Below, one piece after another: positions 8,369-17,124 of a stretch of DNA of 28,774 nucleotides. Below the pieces are notes generated by a model. That model did not search any database. It was not told the origin of the DNA and worked only from the letters and a program-made list of their open reading frames with translations. Position numbers and translations under genes: made by a program. Source of the stretch: Paratrimastix pyriformis (Eukaryota > Preaxostyla > Paratrimastigidae); NCBI GenBank assembly GCA_027972325.1, contig JAPMOS010000321.1, positions 1-28,774 of the forward strand, given 5' to 3'. The first letter of the stretch is position 1; each line of letters starts with the position of its first letter.

Positions 8369-9619
8369 ATGTCTTTATTACCTTTTGGTTATTCTTCAAG
8401 TTATACTACATCATCGCAACGGGGTCCTCGTGGCCCTCCTGGTCTTTTACATGTTACTGATGGTTTACATTTGGAACCATCTACTTCCACATTATCTCTC
8501 ACATTCGATCCAAGTGCTATTACTAAGTATGTCTCTATGACTCGTGATCCATTAACTTCTGATAATACATATCCTTTATGCACATTATGGACTAATACTG
8601 CTTCAAACACATGTTTCGTTCTCGTCAATATTTCATCAAATATCGCCACATGGAAACGTGTTTCTTCGAGTTCATATGCCGAAGCTGTAGAACCCACAGA
8701 ATCATCTATCGTTGTTCGTGATATGGGTGGTTCTGTGCATTCAACCAATCTATTTCTCCCTGGTTATGTTGACACTACACGAAATCTCCCACTTAAAGTA
8801 ACACCACATTCATTTGAAGGAAATTATACAGGAAAAGTTGAAGCATCATTAATTACTGGGGATGATATCTCCACCAATTCGGCTATCAATGTTGCAACAC
8901 TAAAATTAAATAGCTTCGGGACCACAACTGGGTATTTGTATCGTTCTACAGATGGCACGGTTGGATTGACAGATGCCCCATCAGGAGGTGGCGATACAAC
9001 TCATATTTATACTGAAGCTGTATCAGAGTCAACTGTTGCAGTTCGAGATATGGTTGGGTCTCTACATGCTTATACTATATGGCTTCCAGGTATCGCCGAC
9101 CCAACAATATCCAAATTGGTCAAAATCAATCCTGTTACCGGTGAAATGAAAACTGCGTTAATTAATTATAATGACATCGATACAACTGTCGACTTTTCTT
9201 TCCATAATGTTCGGATCCATTCTATCTCTGAAACTGGTCTGCTCGGTTGTGATGCAAATGGCAACATCCAACGAGTGACTGATGGTAAATTCGCTAATAT
9301 TTATTCTACCACTGGACCCCTTAAATTCCCAAATGCCATAGCAACTGATGGTATCTCCCAATATGGTTCATCTGGTATCATTACATGTTATAATACAATG
9401 AAATTCCTAAATGGTGTCAGAACTCCCTTGATTAATTCAGCTTATCTCGCAACAGACGCAAATGGTGATATCATTGCAGGGACTACACCCACATCATATA
9501 CGCCACCGCTAACGCTTGCTGCCGGGAGTATAACATTTGCCAATGCTGATAACACCACATCATCGATTAATTCTTCTGGTGAGATGAAATATGTCTCAGA
9601 TATACCGCAACAACCATAA
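8369..9619 (+). pseudogene. fibre-like protein, N-terminal and shaft part
   Basis: The frame is open further upstream, but the start is placed at the ATG at 8,369 (MSLLPFGYSSSYTTSS), which directly follows the divergent promoter region. A short collagen-like stretch (QRGPRGPPGLL) is followed by a beta-rich, Ser/Thr-rich shaft. Two related segments of about 70 residues each contain YAEAV/YTEAV, VVRDMGGSVH/AVRDMVGSLH and LFLPG/IWLPG, so the shaft contains an internal duplication. Gly-X-Y followed by beta-repeats is typical of trimeric fibres that recognise host surfaces. The chaperone-type domain expected at the end of such fibres is in the next frame. I treat the whole fibre module (8,369-10,332) as broken, with about one break. 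Confidence 0.65.
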
Positions 9620-9696
9620 AAAGTATAAACAATTCCATTATCATTGATGGTGATGCTGGACAGTCATATTACAACTCAAATAATAATAATAACGCA

Positions 9697-10332
9697 GTGA
9701 TTATAAAAGCGTCAGATTCACAATCAATGGTTTTCAATAAAGATGGCATTTCATCTACTGGTATATTATATTCATGGATGACAACAACTGACTCCCTTTC
9801 AGTCTACATCCATTCTACCACAGGCAAATTACACATTCCAGTAAGTAGCAGAAGATATAAAGAAAATATTGTGGCGATGGAAGACACTAGCTACATCTTT
9901 AACTTAGAGCCAGTTAACTTTTCTTATATATCAGATACAAATCACAAGAAATGCTACGGACTTATTGCCGAAGATTGTGCCGCAGTATGTCCTGATTTGG
10001 TGTTTTATCGTGATGGTGAAATTGAAGGTATTATAGAACATAAACTTCCATTTATGATGCTGAATGAAATGAAGAAAATGAAACAACAAATTACTGATCT
10101 TACCACTGAAAACACTTCTTTAAAAGAACAATTAGCCAATATCACAGCAGATATCGCTGTTATCAAATCACAAATTGCAGCTCTCATACAACCATCAGTA
10201 AAATTCTCATCATCAGTGCCAACATCAACACAAAATAATACTTTAACATTCTATGAAGGAGTAGTCGATGACAGTATACATCTCATGGCACGATGGAAGA
10301 AGGATAATGTATTAAAAGAACTTGATATGTGA
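9697..10332 (+). pseudogene. fibre module, S74-type intramolecular chaperone domain
   Basis: This 211-residue frame opens at GTG, with no ATG near the domain start, as expected for part of a larger fibre module. It contains the Peptidase_S74/intramolecular chaperone signature: SSRRYKENI near residues 50-58, then a Leu/Pro/Val region (LEPVNFSYI), then CYGLIAEDCAAVCPDLVFY, and a long heptad helix from about residue 115 (MMLNEMKKMKQQITDL). In phage tailspikes and some eukaryotic virus fibres this domain trimerises, folds the shaft and then cuts itself off with a Ser-Lys dyad. A C-terminal stretch of about 45 residues follows. A GC-rich transposon is inserted at its very end. Confidence 0.75.
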
Positions 10333-10397
10333 ACGGGGTCATTAGAAAGGACGCGCACGCCCCTTGTATAGAAAATTACCCCATCCCCGTCCGAAGG
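10329..10397 (+). repeat. left terminal inverted repeat of the 805-bp element
   Basis: Begins GTGAACGGGG and runs to about CGTCCGAAGG. It matches the reverse complement of the right end over about 70 bases. Confidence 0.85.
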
Positions 10398-11064
10398 GCC
10401 CCCAAGGGGCCCCCGGGGCCTGAGTCTGGGGTGCCTGTGGGGTAGTAGGGCAGGGCCCAGCCCGGTGTTGCTGGTGTGGCGGGCCCGGGCGGACCCCCGG
10501 GTCGGGGGGTATACCCGGGGGGGTGACATGTCGAAGGGGCCTGCATGTGGGCACCTGCGCCCCGAAGACCGGACTTGTTTGCAGTATGCAGGGGGCCCCT
10601 TGGCCACTCTGGGGCGGGCACCAGACCCGAGCTCGGACGCACCGGGCTGAGTGGGGTTGATGAAGTGTCCTCACCAGGACCCCCCCCTTTCGTGTTCCGG
10701 ACATGGTTGTTGGTCATGTGGATGGATCTGGACAGCAAACCGCGAGTGCCCCGTAATCTACACTCCATGGGGTCTCTGCGAATGTATTCAGATTGGGTCG
10801 CTGAGGCACGGCTGGGTGTGGGTGGACATCGGAAGTCAGTCCTCGACATAACCCCGGTTCGGATGTCACCACGCAGCCGTGGCGACAATCTGATACATTC
10901 GCAGAGCATGGGTCTTGGGCAGGCATTTATCATCCATCCACATGACCAACAGACCCGAGATCCTGGTGAACACTTCATCAACCCAGCAATCGGCTGGCCC
11001 GTGGAACCTGCATACTACCTCCGATCCGCACCTCGACATCACCCAGACCGACAGCCCTCCTGGC

Positions 11065-11133
11065 CCCTTCGGACGGGATGGGGCAATTTTCTATACAAGG
11101 GGCGTGCACGTCCTTTCTAATGACCCCGTTCAC
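11065..11133 (-). repeat. right terminal inverted repeat of the 805-bp element
   Basis: Ends CCCCGTTCAC. It is the inverted counterpart of the left terminal repeat with about two substitutions, indicating a recent insertion. Confidence 0.85.
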
Positions 11134-11257
11134 ATATGAACACAGATAATGAGAAACCAATTAGTGAATAATACAAGTTTTATCATGAGCTGAATGTATG
11201 AGACGATAATTAATAGATGATGATCTAAAGTGATGATAAAACAGATAAAGAGAGAGA

Positions 11258-11804
11258 GTTACTGAAGGATATAGTAAAATGAAATGTCATATCTTTTCCC
11301 CCATCTTTTCCCACTCTCCCCTGAAATTTCTCCTGTTGACGACCTTTATGTTTATCATTCTTTCGTATTTTTCCATGTGATTTCCATCTAGGATTCATTA
11401 GTTACTCATCGAGTTATTAAGGAGTTACTTTATGTAGTTACTGAAAATTCTCATCATACTTGATTTTCATTCTTCTGATCTAAATCATCTATGAAATATC
11501 ACTAAAAATAGTTACTGAAAAAGTGTATTTCGACCAAATCCTTACCAGGAAATACCCCTATTTTCCCCAATAATCTTCCTTTTTTACACCCTTTGGGTAA
11601 CTTTCTTGTGTTAAATCTCCTGACGTAAACCCATCATAAAGCTCATTACATCTATGACACGAACTTTTGAGTAACTCTTTAATAACTCCTTTAGTAACTC
11701 CTTAAATATAACTACTTATATGATCTTATATCAACATAACTTATTAATATCTATTAAAATACAATCATAAATATTAATAGTTAATAAGTTACTGAAGAGT
11801 TACT
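11258..11804. repeat. AT-rich non-coding DNA with dispersed GTTACT words
   Basis: No gene is visible between the transposon and 11,994. The word GTTACT occurs at 11,258, 11,401, 11,424, 11,437, 11,511, 11,788 and 11,799, usually as AGTTACTGAA. Its complement AGTAAC occurs near 11,670 and 11,693. The two orientations face each other across the region. This may be the subterminal or terminal repeat zone of the left PLV, or a cluster of protein-binding sites; both readings are inferences. Confidence 0.45.
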
Positions 11805-11837
11805 GAAATAATAGATCATATAGGGTATCCATAATAA

Positions 11838-11892
11838 GATGTCCCGACTTCATCATACCACGGCTGCGCCGTGCATGATGAGCCGGAACATC
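11838..11892. repeat. strong hairpin (55 bp)
   Basis: GATGTCCCGACTTCATCAT on the left pairs with ATGATGAGCCGGAACATC on the right with a few mismatches. The inner core is CACGGC, TGC, GCCGTG. The stem is more GC-rich than its surroundings. It lies close to the presumed end of the left element and could be a terminator, a tiny foldback element or an end structure. Confidence 0.6.
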
Positions 11893-11994
11893 CCAACCAT
11901 ATTAAGAAGATCATAATAGGGAAAGATAAGAGTAGAGTGGAGGCGCGAGCCGACATGATACGATATGAACACAAGGCTTCAATTAGCGGGGGGG

Positions 11995-12574
11995 AAAATC
12001 CATACGAGTCGTATGGATTTTAGTACCCCCGTGTTACACCCCGACAAACTTCGGGATAGTGGTTCTGATGACGGAAAACGTCGAGTTTCACCGAAAAACC
12101 ACTTTGGGACATGTCGGAACACCGATCCGAAAAATTCGATTTCCATTGAAAATCCATACGAGTCGTATGGATTTTAGTACCCCCGACAAACTTCGGGATA
12201 GTGGTTCTGATGACGAAAAACGTCGAGTTTCACCGAAAAAACACTTTGGGACATGTCGGAACACCGACCCGAAAAATTCGATTTCCATTGAAATTCCATA
12301 CGAGTCGTATGGATTTTAGTACCCCCGACAAACTTCGGGATAGTGGTTCTGATGACGAAAAACGTCGAGTTTCACCGAAAAAACACTTTGGGACATGTCG
12401 GAACACCGATCCGAAAAATTCGATTTCCATTGAAAATCCATACGAGTCGTCTGGATTTTAGTACCCCCGACAAACTTCGGGATAGTGGTTCTGATGACGA
12501 AAAACGTCGAGTTTCACCGAAAAAACAGTTTGGGACATGTCCGAACACCGATCCGAAAAATTCGATTTCCATTA
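11995..12574. repeat. tandem satellite, four units of ~142 bp, each with a 27-bp palindrome
   Basis: Four units start at about 11,995, 12,149, 12,291 and 12,433. The last three are spaced 142 bp apart, and the first is 12 bp longer because of an extra GTGTTACACCCC. Each unit opens with an interrupted palindrome: AAAATCCATACGA, a single G, then TCGTATGGATTTT. The copies differ by only a few bases; the fourth has a mismatch in the right arm and the third in the left. The rest of each unit includes ACTTCGGGATAGTGG and GGGACATGTCGGAACACCGA. Open frames through the array exist only because 142-bp units lack stops. High similarity suggests recent amplification. Confidence 0.88.
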
Positions 12575-13635
12575 GAGAGTGTCCAATTTGTCCCTTTGTC
12601 CCTTGTCCCAATTTGACATGGTGGAGCAACTGCTGGGTGACCACCTTGCTCGACTTGTCTCGACATGGGAACTCTGTGCTTCGCACAACCCACGCCCGCC
12701 CTTGGCTGGGTGACGAACAGTGAACAATGTAAAACTTGTCCGTGGACAAACGGACATGTCCTGGACAAACGGACAAAGACGCTCTCCCTTCCTTCCATTT
12801 GTGGTCGGCGATCTGTTTTTGGTGTCTATACTGTTGCGAACGAGGAGAAGATGAGGTGGGAGAAATTTAACGACTGTTGGTCGAGAATGAAAAAGAGGTT
12901 TCCTATTGTTTCCTGAGACACCTTTCGGGATTCTCGAGAGACAAAGTGTCTCCAGGTTCTTCTTGCTGTTTCCCTGCTGACTCATGAAGTATTATTTCAA
13001 GCGGGCAACATGACGTATTTCAAGCCGTTAATTAACGTATCCCGTTGGAAGTGGGTTCCTTGCAAGACCATCTAACACCTGGGCGTGTCCTTTCCAACCG
13101 AGTCCCCATTCCGGGCTCGATGGCTTCCGTGGACTTGTCGCCACCATTATTGCTTGATCAAGCGGAGGCGGTGACCGCCCCAACTGGGGCGCGAGCCGAC
13201 CCATGGGTCCCTTGGGGCGTTCCTTCTTGCGTCTCGTGAGAGGGCGGACTGGGAGGTCTATGTTACCCGGCCCGAGAACGGACTCGGCGTAAACCGGGGT
13301 ATCACACACACACAGACACTCAAGCGGGCTTCGCGAATAATTGAACAGCTCGTTTTCCATGGGACGGGACTGACGGCTTGACTCCCTGCATACTGCCCAT
13401 AACGGTGCAACCTCCATCCCGATGCATCGTCGAGAATTCTTTCCGACTGCTTCCTTCACGGCGGCCGCAGGCTTGATCTGCACAGCCGCGTCATTTTCAC
13501 GGCAGCAACAGTCGTGACGTGAAATTGGGTGGCCGATTACCGACGATGAATGTGCGCGAAACAAACTTTGTTTCTGTAGACTCCTTCCTGCCCCCCTCTT
13601 GACACTGTTTTGTCGCGGTTCAAGGACTGACAAAG
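12575..13635. other. intergenic DNA without a supported gene
   Basis: Moderately GC-rich sequence with small tandem features only: TTTGTCCC-type repeats right after the satellite (12,577-12,608), a minisatellite at 12,735-12,778, and a short CA run near 13,306-13,317. Open frames occur on both strands (for example a minus-strand frame from 13,909 to 13,028) but show no domain, no convincing composition and overlap a better plus-strand frame. I see no gene that I can support. Confidence 0.5.
12735..12778. repeat. GGACAAACGGACA minisatellite, first site
   Basis: Two copies of GGACAAACGGACA separated by TGTCCT, preceded by a partial inverted copy (CTTGTCCGT). The same word recurs about 900 bp to the right. 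Confidence 0.6.
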
Positions 13636-13737
13636 TGGACATGTCTTCATGTCGCGGACAGGCGGACAATCGATGGGACAAACGCACATTTTGTGAGACA
13701 AACGGACAAGTCTCGGGGACAAACGGACAAGTCTCGT
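13636..13737. repeat. GGACAAACGGACA minisatellite, second site
   Basis: Four to five degenerate copies of (G)GACAAACGGACAAGTCTC-like units, the last two nearly identical. The array runs directly into the Pro/Glu-rich open frame, whose first residues (QTDKSRGQTDKSR) are a translation of it. Confidence 0.65.
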
Positions 13738-15676
13738 CACTCGCTGGATGAGTCGGATGAGGAGCCCCACTCGAGGAAATGTTCTCGCGCGGAACGCAAG
13801 TCATCCGATGCTGCGCAGGGGTCCCCTCTCCGCCTCGAGCCTGGCACCGAAGATGAGACTGGACAGGAGGAGGAGACCCAACAGGCCAGCCAGGATGCCA
13901 CGGCCGCACAAGAAGAACCCCAACAGGTCAGCCAGGAACTCCAACGTGCCATCGTCTTCATCCCAGCCGAGCAGAACACTGAGTCAGAACCCAAGGAAGC
14001 CAGCCCATCCGAGGAGACCGCTGCACCCGAGCAGCCTGCCGACCCCGCCGAAGCCGAACAGACCGCCGACCATGAGCAGACCGCCGACCATGAGCAGACC
14101 GCCGACCCTGAGCAGACCACCGCAGACCGCGAGCAGACCACCGCAGACCGCGAACCCGAGCAGACCGCCGAACCCGAGCATGTCCCCGCCGAACCCGAGC
14201 ATGTCCCCGCCGAACCCGAGCAGACCGCCCAACCCGAGCCTGTCTCCGCCGAACCCGAGCAGACTGCCGAACCCGACCAGAGCACCGAACCCGACCAGAG
14301 CACCGAACCCGACCAGAGCACCGAACCCGACCAGAGCACCGAACCCGACCAGAGCGCCTCTCAGGCCTCCAACCCCGTGCCGCCGTCCACACAGCGCGCC
14401 CCTCCTCCGACGGCCTCGAGGCAGCCACTTCAACGCCGGCCCGCCACTCACCCTCCGAAACCGACACTTCCCGCGACACCACTTCCCGCTCCCGCTCCCA
14501 AGAAACTGTCGTCCGTCTTCATCCCGCCCAAGACCCCAGGACAGGCCCCCCCGGCTATCAAGAAGTCCACAGCGGCTGCGGCTCCGCCTGTTGCTCTCAA
14601 GACGCCTCCGCCTCGGGCTGCTGTGTCTCTCAGAACGCCTCCACCTCCGGGCCCGGTCCCCGCCACCAGGAGCACTTCAACGCCTCCAGCGGTGTCGGCT
14701 CGGGCCACCGCCACGATCACTTCGACGCCTCCGGCAGTGGCTCCGGGTCGGGCTCCCGTGGCTACTCCCAGAACGCCAGCCCGGCCCAGGTCACCTCCAC
14801 CGCAACGAGCACTTCGACGCCTCCGGCAGTGGCTCCGGGTCGGGCTGGCGTGGCTACTCCCAAAACGCCACCGGTCACCGCCACGAGGAGCACGTCGTCA
14901 ACGCCTGACGCCGCAGCGGTCCTTCCCACTTCGAGTACGCTTCCGCCTCCCTTTGCAACTGTCCCCCCGCCCCTCAATCAGTCTGTTTTCTGTTTTTCCT
15001 CTCTTGTGGGTTTCTCATGCCTCTCCAACAGGACCTACCTATTCTACCAACCGGAAACAAAGTCATTGATGAAGCTCAGCCGACAGGCATTTTACGAACG
15101 GATCTTTCCCAAGTTGCTGGGCCGTTGGTTCCCGAACACGAATCATCTGAATCGCGGTGTCATCGTCCCTGTTCACTTTTTCAAGACCTTGACCGAGTAC
15201 CAGCTCTCCGGTGCCATCTGTGTTGAGTTGCACAAGGTACTTACCCGGATGTGTCTCACCTTCGGGAAACTCTTTTTTCCCTGTCCTGCGGACAATGCGC
15301 TGATATCGGGAAGACCTACGAGTTCCTGATCAGCAGAGCCTCTTCTTGTGACCCTGGACTCGAGGCTGCATTCGACCAGGACCCCGCCATCGAGGGCTCG
15401 ATGAGGCTCGAAGAGCTTGCCCTCTGGGAACGCTCTTTCCCCTTCTTCGCCAAGGAGGTTCTTCGTGACCGTTCCATGTTGGAGCTCTCTGACTACTACG
15501 GTGATCAGTTCCCCAAGGCCTTCCTGGGCTGCGAACGTGAATACCTCGCTCTCTCCGAGGACGATCGGAAGACCTATGACTGGTCGATTCACTGCCACAA
15601 GTTCCGCACCAACACCTGCCGCCGCGAGATACCGGCCCATTGGGACTGCCTCTTCAAGTTCACTGGGAGCGCATAA
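13738..15676 (+). CDS. host-type Pro/Glu-rich protein gene, probably spliced and possibly damaged
   Basis: A GC-rich region with strongly GC-ending codons in the favoured frame, unlike the viral flanks. The first part is low complexity: acidic, then EQTADP/EPEQTAEPEHVP-type repeats and five EPDQST units, then a Pro/Thr/Ala-rich stretch (TPPAVAPGRAP). No in-frame ATG opens it, so an upstream exon or a damaged start is likely. A 92-bp near-duplication (14,719 and 14,811) carries the same peptide in two different frames, so the frame changes between copies. A pyrimidine-rich tract ends at CTCCAACAG (15,031), suggesting a short intron at 14,981-15,031. A second candidate intron is 15,237-15,313, after which a globular part (SDYYGDQFPKAFLG, NTCRREIPAHWDC) runs to the stop at 15,676. 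The last part also lacks an initial ATG. No family recognised. It could be a real gene, a transposon ORF or a pseudogene. Confidence 0.45.
14269..14360. repeat. 18-bp coding minisatellite (EPDQST)
   Basis: Five units of GAACCCGACCAGAGCACC in tandem, the last one truncated into GCC. It is preceded by related GAACCCGAGCA-type units. The period is a multiple of three, so the array keeps the reading frame, which favours real coding. Confidence 0.8.
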
Positions 15677-15779
15677 CAGGATGATTTTCCTCTCTCCGCC
15701 ACCTTCTTCCCGCGTTCCCTGTGTCCATTTGCTTTTTTTGGAATGCACCCTGGTTTTGAAAAGAGTGGCTATGACCCCC

Positions 15780-16175
15780 CGGATTTTCCCGTCTGGAACC
15801 CGCCAAAATGCAGAGGAAGCACGCAAGGAAAGGGAGTCCCCACGCTGGACTCGTTGCCGCCGCGAGATCATTCGCGTCGAGGACGTTCCTGACAGTGCCG
15901 AACCCGAGCCCATTCCGGAGCCCCGTCTCCGTCTCCAACCGCCTCGTGACCGAACTGCCTCCCGAGTCCGTTGACGAGGCACCTCACGTGGACAACGATG
16001 GCGGCATATGCACTCCCCCCCGAGTCGCCTGAGCTGGAGTCCGTTCACGAGGCCCTTTCCGCGGAAGCTCTTGAATTATATGGCGACGACTACGACGGTG
16101 AAGACCGGGACCTCATCACCAAGTCTACAATGAGACCCTCAGCGAGCATAACTGCAGGAACCCCTTCCCTTTCCC
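15780..16175 (+). pseudogene. possible acidic host-type gene remnant
   Basis: After a non-coding gap, three successive frames show similar acidic, proline-containing sequence. The first is RREIIRVEDVPDSAEPEPIPE. Next come LPPESVDEAPHVDND and then LPPESPELESVHEALSAEAL with LELYGDDYDGEDRDLITKS. The LPPES motif is repeated in two frames. CRREI recurs from the gene just upstream, so this may be a further exon set or a diverged duplicate. No single frame covers it, no ATG leads it, and the sequence stops being GC-rich at about 16,235 where the second viral element begins. Short exons with unseen introns and frame damage are both possible. Low confidence. Confidence 0.25.
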
Positions 16176-16305
16176 TCCTCATTGACGTAAACGTTGCCCT
16201 TTGTGGGGCTAGTCGCATCGAGAAGACCTTCGTTGATCTATAGTAGTTATAAAAGGAGAGTTCTGAGACAATCGATTTTCACACACAATTTTGTGAGCTT
16301 GCGTT

Positions 16306-16590
16306 GTTATTTGAGGCAAAAATCGATTTCTTCAGAACAAAATCTTTTTTTCTCATTATTTTTTATCGAAAAGGAGCATTTTATTTTATCAGCTTTGAAT
16401 GATTTAAGCATTAATTTTCTCGAGCTACAAACGTTATTTGAGGCAAAAATCGATTTCTTCAGAGCAAAATCTTTTTTCTCAATGTTTTTTAAGTAAAACG
16501 AGCATTTTATTTTAATCAGCTTGGAATGATTTAAGCATCAATTCATTCGAGCTACAAACGAAATTAGAGGCAAAAGCGAATTCTCCATGC
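16306..16590. repeat. 127-bp tandem repeat in the terminal region of the Polinton
   Basis: Two units of exactly 127 bp (16,306-16,432 and 16,433-16,559) begin GTTATTTGAGGCAAAAATCG and end CGAGCTACAAAC. A partial third unit (GAAATTAGAGGCAAAAGCGAA) follows. They sit within the first 350 bases of the element, probably inside its terminal inverted repeat. Polinton terminal repeats often contain such short tandem arrays. Confidence 0.8.
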
Positions 16591-17092
16591 ATTTTCAATT
16601 TTTTTCCATTTTTTGTCCCAGAAATTATTTTGCCATTTTGTCAAATCAAACAATTCAATCATCTTAAGCATCAAACGAAAGAGAATTCAATCAGAAACAG
16701 CTTATCTCTTCATTCAAAATAAAATTGTGACAAAAGTGCTTTTCAAAAGTGATCATTAAATAATGCATCAATCTTAAGTAAATGATGCATTCTTTTGATT
16801 GAATCAGCTCAAATAATTGATTCTAAGAAAATGGAAAAGTATGACAAAATGATAAAACAATATGAAATTTGATTTCAGCACCGAGCCCTTTAAAGCGAAA
16901 ATTTACTCAGCTTTGACATGAATTGAAAGAGAAATCAATCAGATTTACCTTCTATTTCAAAGAGATAAAAACAGCGTTTCATCATTTGAGCTCTGAGTGT
17001 TTTAAGATGATAATTCAATGAGCTACTGGGGCTAACTCAATGAAATAGTGAACGAGTGATAGCAGTTGATTAACATGTAAAGGTATTTGAAG
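16591..17092. other. AT-rich terminal non-coding DNA of the Polinton
   Basis: No gene is visible. The sequence is AT-rich, with repeated words such as TTTAAGC/GATTTAAGCAT and several ATCAATC/TGATTGAT-like words. It most likely forms the inner part of the terminal inverted repeat. Confidence 0.5.
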
Positions 17093-17124
17093 AAAAATAA
17101 TTATCTATAGTTAGTATATAGAGA
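17093..17124 (+). promoter_or_regulatory. promoter block of the same type as in the left PLV
   Basis: AAAAATAATTATCTATAG, TTAG, TATATAGAGA then ATG at 17,125. Order, spacing and words match the AAAATAATATCT...TATATAGA...ATG block of the other element. Confidence 0.6.

Larger units (their letters stand above)
10329..11133. mobile_element. GC-rich non-autonomous foldback/MITE-like DNA transposon, 805 bp
   Basis: Both ends carry inverted repeats of about 70 bp beginning GTGAACGGGGTCATTAG, differing by about two substitutions and one or two length changes. Inside, further inverted segments pair around a centre near 10,845 (for example GTTGGTCATGTGGATGGAT near 10,710 with its complement near 10,935, and GCGAATGTATTCAGATTG near 10,780 with its complement near 10,900). 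Most of the element can therefore fold back. The left arm has about 200 extra bases. ATAT flanks both sides (10,325-10,328 and 11,134-11,137), giving a TA or ATAT target duplication that cannot be separated from the palindromic ends. No transposase is present; long frames here are by-products of GC-rich sequence. It is a clean insertion into the AT-rich viral fossil. Confidence 0.8.
1..11940. mobile_element. Polinton-like virus (PLV) fossil, left part outside window
   Basis: An AT-rich block carries a viral morphogenesis set: double-jelly-roll-type capsid protein, penton-like protein, packaging ATPase, adenain-like protease, fibre with chaperone domain, and a B-family polymerase. This gene set is the hallmark of PLVs, virophages and Polintons. 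No integrase is visible here, and the left end lies outside the window. Coding content stops at 10,332. The right edge is uncertain, somewhere between the end of the nested transposon (11,133) and the satellite (11,995). The element looks broken in the polymerase, protease, one small module and fibre (roughly eight to ten breaks in all), while the capsid, penton and ATPase genes look whole. That mixture suggests a fairly young integration. Confidence 0.82.

Noticed and set aside
10251-11160. Several open frames of 60-200 codons on both strands
   Set aside because: They lie inside the GC-rich inverted-repeat transposon, overlap each other in many frames, have arginine/proline-biased composition from GC-rich DNA and show no transposase motif.
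11965-12776. Overlapping frames of 66-134 codons on both strands
   Set aside because: They are translations of the 142-bp satellite; the same peptide recurs in shifted frames because the unit length is not a multiple of three. No coding signature.
13028-13909. 293-codon minus-strand frame
   Set aside because: It has no recognisable domain, odd composition (repeated CPFVP from the minisatellite) and overlaps the start of the better supported plus-strand frame.
13737-14908. Long alternative frames across the Pro/Glu-rich repeats (Ser-Gly-rich on minus, Pro-Asn-rich on plus)
   Set aside because: Shadows of the 18-bp and related repeats; the acidic EPEQ/EPDQ frame has the best codon-ending pattern and continues in phase with the 18-bp unit.
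15173-16048. 291-codon minus-strand frame opposite the Pro/Glu-rich gene
   Set aside because: Antisense frame in GC-rich DNA with arginine-rich, patternless sequence; the plus strand has better codon-ending bias and splice-like signals.
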